This document shows, one piece after another, positions 58,400 through 64,000 of a DNA stretch of 64,000 bases (the stretch's first letter is position 1; each line of letters starts with the position of its first letter). Under the pieces are notes generated by a model that worked only from the letters and a program-made list of their open reading frames with translations, did no database searches and was not told the origin of the DNA. Made by a program: the position numbers and the translations under genes. This stretch comes from an uncultured Acetatifactor sp. (GTDB lineage: Bacteria > Bacillota > Clostridia > Lachnospirales > Lachnospiraceae), in assembly GCA_910584375.1 (NCBI GenBank), contig CAJUAH010000002.1, positions 219,157 to 283,156 of the forward strand. The letters run 5' to 3'.

Positions 58400-60364
58400 T
58401 CACCGGGCGCTGTCTCCAAGCAGCGGCTGCAAAAAAGTCGAGGGCAGTCTGGGGCGCTCCGTGGTTCCTTTCTGGTACAGCAGTTCCAGACTGTCCCTGG
58501 CTCGGGTCATCGCCACATAGAGCAGACGCCGCTCCTCCTCGATATAGGCCGGTGTCGGCTCCTCGCCCTGTCTCAGTCTTGGGATATTCCCCTCATTGAC
58601 ATCCATCAGAAATACCCGGTCGTACTCCAGTCCCTTGGCGGCATGCATGGTCAATATATGGATGCCCTGAGAGGGGTCTTTTTTATGGCCCGTCCGATCT
58701 GCCGCTGTCCGGTCGGCCGCACTCCCCTGCCGCCGCTCCCACTCCTGCAGGGAATCGCAGTCACCGCACTCCTCCTCCAGCCAGTCAAGTACCTCCAGCC
58801 AGTTTGCCAGCAGTTCCCGGTTGTCTCCGGCCCTGCAGCGCAGATACTCCTCATATCCGAAACCTCTGCGGATAAAACGAACACCCAGCTCCAGCGGAAA
58901 TTTCCGCAACTGCTCGAGTTTTCTTTCAAACTGCTCCACGTCCCTGACCGCCGCCGGATCCTGATAGGGCGCGCGGCTGTAAAACTGCCGCACCCGCTCG
59001 AGATCCACCTGCGGTTCATACAACGCCTCTCTCCCTATATGAAGCCTGGGGCGGTTCCATATGCGCAGAAAAATCTGTCTCTGCCTGCTGCCATGGGCTG
59101 CCCGAAAATAATCCGTCACATCCCGCACTATAAAATGTTCATAGATACTGCCCGGCTTTTCCCCGGTTACATAGGGGATGCCGGCCCTGACCAGCTCTGC
59201 GCCAAAGATTCCCAGCAGACTGTTGGTGCGAAACAGAACCGCCCAGCGATTCAGTTCTCCGCAGGTCCTGCCCGCGCACTGGGCCAGCACATAACGCCTC
59301 TCCTCCCCGGCCTCCGCAAAGCCCATGATCCGCACGCTGCCTGCACAGTCCCTGGCGGAGACCAGTTGTTTCGGCTCTCTCTGCCGGTTGCAGGCAATCA
59401 CAGCCGCCGACGCTTTTACGATCTCCGGCGCGCAGCGATAGTTCCGCCCCAGCACCACATGGGGAACCGCCCCCTTTCCCCCCGCGCCGCCAGGCGCTCC
59501 GTGCTCCTCCCGAAACCGTCCCATGATCCCCGGATCCGCTCCCCGAAAACCGTAGATGGCCTGGTCGTCGTCTCCCACCGCAAAGAGATCGCCTCCCTGG
59601 GAACACAGCTTTTTAACGATCTCATACTGCACCTGGTTACAGTCCTGAAATTCATCCACCAATATATGGCTGTACCGGCGCTGCCAATATCTCAACAGAT
59701 CCCCGTCCCGCTCCAGTTCCCGGTACGCCTGTGTCAGCAAGTCGTCCAGTTCCAACTGTCTGCGCTGCGATTTCAGCCTTTCATAACGCCGGGATATCTC
59801 GTAAAAATGCTCTTTCCACGGCTCCGGCAGTTTCTCTCCCGCCTCCCGGCTGCGACCGGTATTTTTGCCGTAGCTGATGGCGGCCAGAACGCGCCTGACC
59901 TCCTCCTGGCTCACAGGGTCAAAATAGGGTGACGTTTCCCCCTGCCTGCCTCTGCACTCACACAGCAGCGGGTAGAGAATCTTCTGTCTGTCCGAGTCTC
60001 CTATTATGCGATAATGGGAATACCTCTCTGCGCTTCTGAGAATCTGATAAAAAAACGAATGAAATGTTGCAAAGGTGACCTGCCCGGAGCGGGCGCAGTC
60101 CGAAACGGGATATCCTGCCGTCATCCGGCAGTACCGGCGGCGCATGGCCCCCGCCGCCTCTCTGGTGAAGGTGATCACCAGAATCCTGTCTGGCGGTACC
60201 TGCCGTTCCTGTATCAGATACAGGATACGGCTGGTCAGCACATGGGTCTTGCCGGAACCGGGCCCCGCTGTCACCAGCAGGGAGCCCTCCCCGTGCGTCA
60301 CGGCTATGCGCTGGGGCGCGCTGAGCCGGTCATAAATTTCCGGGTAATGTGTTTTGTCTGCCAT
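58400..60364 (-). CDS. UvrD/PcrA-like ATP-dependent helicase
   Basis: A 654-residue superfamily 1 helicase. Motif I (Walker A) GPGSGKTHVLT lies near residue 34, motif II is DEFQDCN, motif III GDDDQAIYGFRGADP, motif V HAAKGLEYDRVFL and motif VI EERRLLYVAMTRARD. It is shorter than typical PcrA. It would unwind DNA 3' to 5' in repair or replication restart. The start has only a weak ribosome site; it begins 28 bases after gltX, so it is likely read from that transcript. Confidence 0.93.
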   Translation of the reverse strand: MADKTHYPEIYDRLSAPQRIAVTHGEGSLLVTAGPGSGKTHVLTSRILYLIQERQVPPDRILVITFTREAAGAMRRRYCRMTAGYPVSDCARSGQVTFATFHSFFYQILRSAERYSHYRIIGDSDRQKILYPLLCECRGRQGETSPYFDPVSQEEVRRVLAAISYGKNTGRSREAGEKLPEPWKEHFYEISRRYERLKSQRRQLELDDLLTQAYRELERDGDLLRYWQRRYSHILVDEFQDCNQVQYEIVKKLCSQGGDLFAVGDDDQAIYGFRGADPGIMGRFREEHGAPGGAGGKGAVPHVVLGRNYRCAPEIVKASAAVIACNRQREPKQLVSARDCAGSVRIMGFAEAGEERRYVLAQCAGRTCGELNRWAVLFRTNSLLGIFGAELVRAGIPYVTGEKPGSIYEHFIVRDVTDYFRAAHGSRQRQIFLRIWNRPRLHIGREALYEPQVDLERVRQFYSRAPYQDPAAVRDVEQFERKLEQLRKFPLELGVRFIRRGFGYEEYLRCRAGDNRELLANWLEVLDWLEEECGDCDSLQEWERRQGSAADRTAADRTGHKKDPSQGIHILTMHAAKGLEYDRVFLMDVNEGNIPRLRQGEEPTPAYIEEERRLLYVAMTRARDSLELLYQKGTTERPRLPSTFLQPLLGDSAR

Positions 60365-60392
60365 CGGTTTCTATCTGTCGTCCCTTTTATGG

Positions 60393-61850
60393 CTACGCAT
60401 TCCGCAGCAGTTCAATACCCTTACGGATGCGCCGCAAAGACTCCTCCTTGCCCAGAATCTCCATGATCTCCGTAGCTCCGGCGGGGGTCATCTGTTTGCC
60501 GGATACGGCAGTACGGACAGGCCACATCACATAGCCGTTCTTACAGCCTTTCCGTTCCACATAGGAACTCAGCGCCTGATACAGCGCATCATTGCTGTAA
60601 TCCTCCTGGTCTTCCAGTATGGGCAATACCTCTTTCAATACCTCCAGCGAAGAGGCGGCATCCGTCTTCATCTTTTTATGCGTGTACATGGCCGCGTCAT
60701 ACTCCGGCAGCTCCCGGAAAAAGTCTACCATCTCCGGGATATCCGGAAATACCTCGATGCGGGTCTTGACCATGGCCGCGATCTTTTTCAGGTCAAACTC
60801 CCCGGGAAGAGCCGCTTGCAGACAGGGCTCCGCCATCTCAAAGAAGGCGTCAAAGTCCATGGCCTTGATATATTCGCCGTTCATCCAGCGCAGTTTCACG
60901 ATGTCAAACACTGCGGGAGATTTGCTGATCCGTCGGTAATCAAATTCCTCGATCAGTTCCTGCAGGCTGAAAATCTCCCTGTTATCCTCCGGGCTCCAGC
61001 CCAGCAGCGCGATATAATTTATGATCGCCTCCGTCACGAATCCCTGCTCCAACAGGTCTTCAAAGGAAGCATGTCCGCTTCTCTTGGCCAGCTTTTTGTG
61101 ATTCTCATCGGTAATCAGGGGCAGGTGGATATATACCGGCACCTGCCAGCCGAAAGCGTCATACAGGCGCACGTATTTGGGCGAGGACGACAGATACTCG
61201 TTACCCCGCACCACGTGGGTGATATTCATGGTATGGTCGTCCACCACATTGGCGAAATTGTACGTGGGAAAACCGTCGGATTTGATCAGGATCATATCGT
61301 CCAGCTCGCTGTTATCCACGGTGATATCGCCGTAAAGTTCATCGTGGAAAGTGGTCTTTCCCTCGTTCGGGATGTTCTGGCGGATCACAAAGGGTTTACC
61401 TGCCTCCAGATTGGCCTGTATCTCCTCCTGAGACAGACCCAGACAGTGTTTGTCATAAATGCTGATCTCCTTGCCTTCCACTACCTCGGTCTTCAGAGAT
61501 GCCAGACGCTCTTTGTCGCAAAAGCAATAGTAGGCTTCTCCCTTGTCGATCAGTTCCCTGGCGTATTTCATATATATGCCCGTCTTCATCCGCTCGCTCT
61601 GCACATAAGGACCGTAACCGCCATCCTTATCCGGGCCTTCGTCATGAATCAGTCCCGTCTTCTCCATGGTACGGTAGATGATATCGATGGCGCCGTCCAC
61701 AAAGCGCTCCTGATCCGTGTCTTCTATGCGGAGCATAAAGTCGCCTCCCGCATGTTTCGCGATCAAAAACTCATACAGCGCAGAGCGCAGATTGCCCACA
61801 TGCATTTTCCCCGTGGGACTGGGGGCGTATCTTGTCCTGATTTTTTCCAT
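60393..61850 (-). CDS. gltX: Glutamate--tRNA ligase
   Basis: A 485-residue class I aminoacyl-tRNA synthetase. The HIGH-like signature is PSPTGKMHVGNLRSALYEF at residues 9-27, and the KMSKS-like loop is KLAKRSGH (about 240-247). Middle and C-terminal parts (FVDGAIDIIYRTME, FPTYNFANVVDDH, PSPE-type anticodon region) fit. In Firmicutes lacking GlnRS it also loads Glu on tRNA-Gln. AAGGG precedes the ATG. No T-box sequence was found in the leader. Confidence 0.97.
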   Translation of the reverse strand: MEKIRTRYAPSPTGKMHVGNLRSALYEFLIAKHAGGDFMLRIEDTDQERFVDGAIDIIYRTMEKTGLIHDEGPDKDGGYGPYVQSERMKTGIYMKYARELIDKGEAYYCFCDKERLASLKTEVVEGKEISIYDKHCLGLSQEEIQANLEAGKPFVIRQNIPNEGKTTFHDELYGDITVDNSELDDMILIKSDGFPTYNFANVVDDHTMNITHVVRGNEYLSSSPKYVRLYDAFGWQVPVYIHLPLITDENHKKLAKRSGHASFEDLLEQGFVTEAIINYIALLGWSPEDNREIFSLQELIEEFDYRRISKSPAVFDIVKLRWMNGEYIKAMDFDAFFEMAEPCLQAALPGEFDLKKIAAMVKTRIEVFPDIPEMVDFFRELPEYDAAMYTHKKMKTDAASSLEVLKEVLPILEDQEDYSNDALYQALSSYVERKGCKNGYVMWPVRTAVSGKQMTPAGATEIMEILGKEESLRRIRKGIELLRNA

Positions 61851-61907
61851 TATATATACTTCCCTTCTGCTATAAATATTTTATACATAATATATACTGC
61901 TTAACGA

Positions 61908-61986
61908 TTTCACCTGCCGTGAAACCGGACTGCATAACGCTGCCTGGTTCAATCGCAGGATTGCATCAGGCAGTATTTTATGCAGT
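61908..61986 (-). other. Structured RNA region between hydrogenase and gltX genes
   Basis: A three-part stem covers 61929-61986: ACTGCATAA with TTATGCAGT (9 bp), CTGCCTG with CAGGCAG (7 bp), and CAATC with GATTG (5 bp). A second hairpin, TTTCAC/GTGAAA, lies at 61908-61924. A further palindrome GCCTGCAGGC is at 61993-62002. No run of T follows the large hairpin on the minus strand. It can be a terminator of the hydrogenase transcript, or a gltX leader structure. The remaining bases of 61851-62054 show no gene. Confidence 0.6.
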
Positions 61987-62054
61987 ATAAATGCCTGCAG
62001 GCGTTTGTATATCCCCGTTGCCATGCGGGTAGCTGTTTCACGCTTATACATGGC

Positions 62055-63548
62055 CTACTGGGGCGGGATCTTGTGGGGAGCGGACTCTTTGAACCTGCTC
62101 AGTTCTTTGGCCGCCTGGTTCAGCGCGATGTTGGTGCCTGCTCCGGCGATACAGCCGCCGGGACAGGCCATGCCCTCGATCAGGCAGCCGTTCATCCTGC
62201 CCGCCTTGGCCAGCAGCAATACCTTTTTGCATTCAGCCAGACTTTCGGCATGTTCAATATGCACCGCTGTACCGGGATAGTAGGCGTTGATACACTCCTC
62301 AATGGCGGAGGCTACGCCTCCCGCCACGCCGTAACCGCGTCCGGCAGCCGTGGCGTCCTCCATATGATCCAACGCCTGAATCTCCTCCATTAAAATACCT
62401 CTGGCCTCAAACATTCCTGTCAATTCTTCAAATGTAATCACAAAATCCACGTCAGAGCGCACCGAAGTGCGCATGGCCTCCAGCTTTTTGGAGGCGCAGG
62501 GGCCGATAAACACTACCAGCGCGTCCGGGTATTCCTCTTTGATCTTTCGGGCCGTGGCCACCATGGGCGTCAGTTCCGGGCTGATTTTATCTATGGTCTC
62601 CGGGAACAGATGCTTTGCCATCATGATCCAGGAAGGACAGCAGGATGTCAGACTGAACGCCTGTTTTCCCGTGGCCACTTCCTTTACATAGTGTTCCGCC
62701 TCAGCCATGCAGCCCATATCCGCGCCGATGGCCGTCTCGTATACATCCGCAAATCCCAGCTCCTTCAGCGCCGTCTTAAACATATCCGGCGATACCCGGG
62801 GGCCAAACTGTCCCACAAAGGCCGGAGCTACCTGGGCAATCACTTTTTTTCCCGACTGCATGGCACGGATCAGCTGAAATATCTGGGATTTATCCGCCAC
62901 TGCGCCAAAGGGGCAACTGACCATGCACTGTCCGCAGGACACGCACATATCGTTGTCGATCACCGCCCTGCCGTGGTTGTCGCTCTTGATCGCCCCCAGG
63001 CCGCAGGCGGCTTTGCAGGGACGCTCTCTGTGAATGATCGCGTCGTAGGGGCAGATCTCCTTGCATTTTCCACACTTGATGCATTTATCCTGATCGATGA
63101 CGGACTTACCCTTCTCAAAATGGATGGCTCCCTTGGGGCACACCAACTGGCAGGGGTGGGCCACGCAGCCCATACATGTATTCGTCACTTCGTACATATT
63201 TTCCGGGCAGGCGTTACAGGCCGACGGGATCACCTGCATCAGAGGCGGTTCGTAATATTTCTCGGCGATATTGCTCTCCTCCACGCCCTCCGTCAGATGG
63301 CCGGGGCGGCTGCGGTTCTCCGGGCGCAGACTCATACCCATGGCCAGCCGTATCCGCTCCCGGATGATGGCACGGTCCCGGTATACGCTCTCCCAGTACT
63401 GCGATTCCTCATAATCCACCAGTTTATAGGGCAGAGCTTCCATATCGTCTTTCAGATTTGTGGAAGTATAAGCCAGATTGGCCACCTCCCGAAATACCAT
63501 GCGCCGACGCTGCCGGATCGGCGTGTCTATCCCTCTCATACTGCTCAT
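62055..63548 (-). CDS. [FeFe] hydrogenase, monomeric ferredoxin-type
   Basis: A 497-residue enzyme with N-terminal Cys-rich iron-sulfur domains (CNACPENMYEVTNTCMGCVAHPC, CIKCGKCKEICPYDAI, CVSCGQCMVSCPFGA). The H-cluster motifs are TSCCPSW (L1), FIGPCASKKLE (L2) and EGMACPGGC (L3), with the four H-cluster Cys residues present. The L2 form GPC, rather than MPC, points to group B. It makes or consumes H2 with ferredoxin; no HydEFG maturases are in this window. AGGAG precedes the ATG. The next upstream gene is the coiled-coil protein at the window edge. Confidence 0.93.
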   Translation of the reverse strand: MSSMRGIDTPIRQRRRMVFREVANLAYTSTNLKDDMEALPYKLVDYEESQYWESVYRDRAIIRERIRLAMGMSLRPENRSRPGHLTEGVEESNIAEKYYEPPLMQVIPSACNACPENMYEVTNTCMGCVAHPCQLVCPKGAIHFEKGKSVIDQDKCIKCGKCKEICPYDAIIHRERPCKAACGLGAIKSDNHGRAVIDNDMCVSCGQCMVSCPFGAVADKSQIFQLIRAMQSGKKVIAQVAPAFVGQFGPRVSPDMFKTALKELGFADVYETAIGADMGCMAEAEHYVKEVATGKQAFSLTSCCPSWIMMAKHLFPETIDKISPELTPMVATARKIKEEYPDALVVFIGPCASKKLEAMRTSVRSDVDFVITFEELTGMFEARGILMEEIQALDHMEDATAAGRGYGVAGGVASAIEECINAYYPGTAVHIEHAESLAECKKVLLLAKAGRMNGCLIEGMACPGGCIAGAGTNIALNQAAKELSRFKESAPHKIPPQ

Positions 63549-63572
63549 AGGCGATTCTCCTGCTCTTTAATA

Positions 63573-64000
63573 TCAGGCTATCTGCTCAAGCCTTTCTTTG
63601 ACCTTCCTCAGTTCTGACTCCAGGACACCAACTCGTATAGATATCATTTCCTTTTCGGCATCCATCTTAGTAGCCTCTTTGAAATTCCGGTACAAATCCT
63701 GATGTCCCTCCGCAACACGCATAATGTTTGTACGAATCTCATTTTCAAGGATTAATTTTATGCCTGCTGCATCCTGCTCCAGTCTGGCTGTCCTGTCTTC
63801 CAGCCTGACTACGCATTCCCTCAGTTCAACCGCGCTTTCTTCCAATCTTGCTACCACTTCATCCAGACTCGCTACACTTTCTTCCAGTATACACATTTTT
63901 TCCCTGAGTACCGCAAACTCTATTTCCAGTGAGTCAATCTTGCTCTCCAGTGCGCCTACTCTGGTATCCAGTGCGTCGATTTTGCTCTCCAGCGTGTCCA
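63573..64000 (-). CDS. Heptad-repeat coiled-coil protein, N-terminus off the window
   Basis: A frame of at least 142 codons ending at 63573; the start lies past base 64000. The visible N-terminal part has repeated 7- to 14-residue units (LESKIDALDTRVGALESKID, then SLDEVVARLEESAVELRE), a clear coiled coil. The ATG at 63894-63896 has no better ribosome site than others, and the frame continues upstream without a stop, so the true start is unseen. The C-terminal 45 residues match the broken gene at 289-549. Function unknown. Confidence 0.8.
   Translation of the reverse strand, partial: DTLESKIDALDTRVGALESKIDSLEIEFAVLREKMCILEESVASLDEVVARLEESAVELRECVVRLEDRTARLEQDAAGIKLILENEIRTNIMRVAEGHQDLYRNFKEATKMDAEKEMISIRVGVLESELRKVKERLEQIA

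Noticed and set aside
60354..61904. Plus-strand frame of 516 codons
   Set aside because: Mirrors gltX on the other strand; no ribosome site or motif.
61851..62054. T-box riboswitch in the gltX leader
   Set aside because: The conserved T-box sequence complementary to the tRNA acceptor end was not found on the minus strand; the stems do not match the T-box layout.

Overview
The window looks like chromosome of a Lachnospiraceae-type gut Clostridia (Firmicutes). The evidence is the gene content: alr-mazF, tgt-yajC, tepA-ftsK, Rex, NfnAB, a (Re)-citrate synthase, an [FeFe] hydrogenase, class B sortase with BspA-type surface proteins, and strong AGGAGG ribosome sites. The DNA is fairly GC-rich by eye. 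Almost every gene is on the minus strand; the exceptions are a DUF6512-like membrane protein, aroC and a DUF1292 protein. No rRNA, tRNA, CRISPR array, phage or intact insertion sequence was recognised.

Layout. Bases 1-15200 are an accessory patchwork: acetyltransferases, a HTH regulator, a small P-loop kinase, a HAD phosphatase, an esterase, RtcB, a broken Uma2 gene, a Pcp-like peptidase, an Fpg/Nei-like protein, an AraC regulator, an AbiEi-like regulator with a tiny coupled partner, and a Rpn-type PD-(D/E)XK protein. Two pairs of near-identical regulatory cassettes sit here. Bases 15200-40300 are mostly core: rlmH, nfnAB, folD, fhs, ftsK, tepA, a glycosyltransferase pair, yebC, a CNNM-type transporter, mazF, alr, nnr, rex, icd, a GntR regulator and (Re)-citrate synthase. 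Bases 40400-50400 are a surface island: a subtilase, then an operon of class B sortase plus two large leucine-rich-repeat proteins carrying matching P-x-T-G-D sorting signals. Bases 50400-64000 return to core genes (yajC, tgt, a VanY-like carboxypeptidase, aroC, a lactonase, a helicase, gltX, hydrogenase) plus a GlgX-like protein that has lost its catalytic residues and a Cys/His/Asp-rich small protein.

How the genes fit together. FolD and Fhs form the folate one-carbon branch. NfnAB (ferredoxin/NAD/NADP), the [FeFe] hydrogenase and Rex (NADH sensor) handle redox balance in a fermentative anaerobe. (Re)-citrate synthase, a FadR-type regulator and NADP-isocitrate dehydrogenase form one operon for the citrate-to-2-oxoglutarate arm; a palindrome overlaps its -10 box. 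The sortase operon has a recognisable promoter, and its terminator hairpin overlaps the last codons of the final gene.

Most notable: the sortase/LRR operon, the catalytically dead GH13 protein, two duplicated promoter/operator cassettes that each serve two unlinked accessory genes, an orphan MazF beside alr, an AbiEi-like regulator with no AbiEii toxin, an Fpg-like protein without the N-terminal proline, and two decaying genes (one nonsense, one frameshift).
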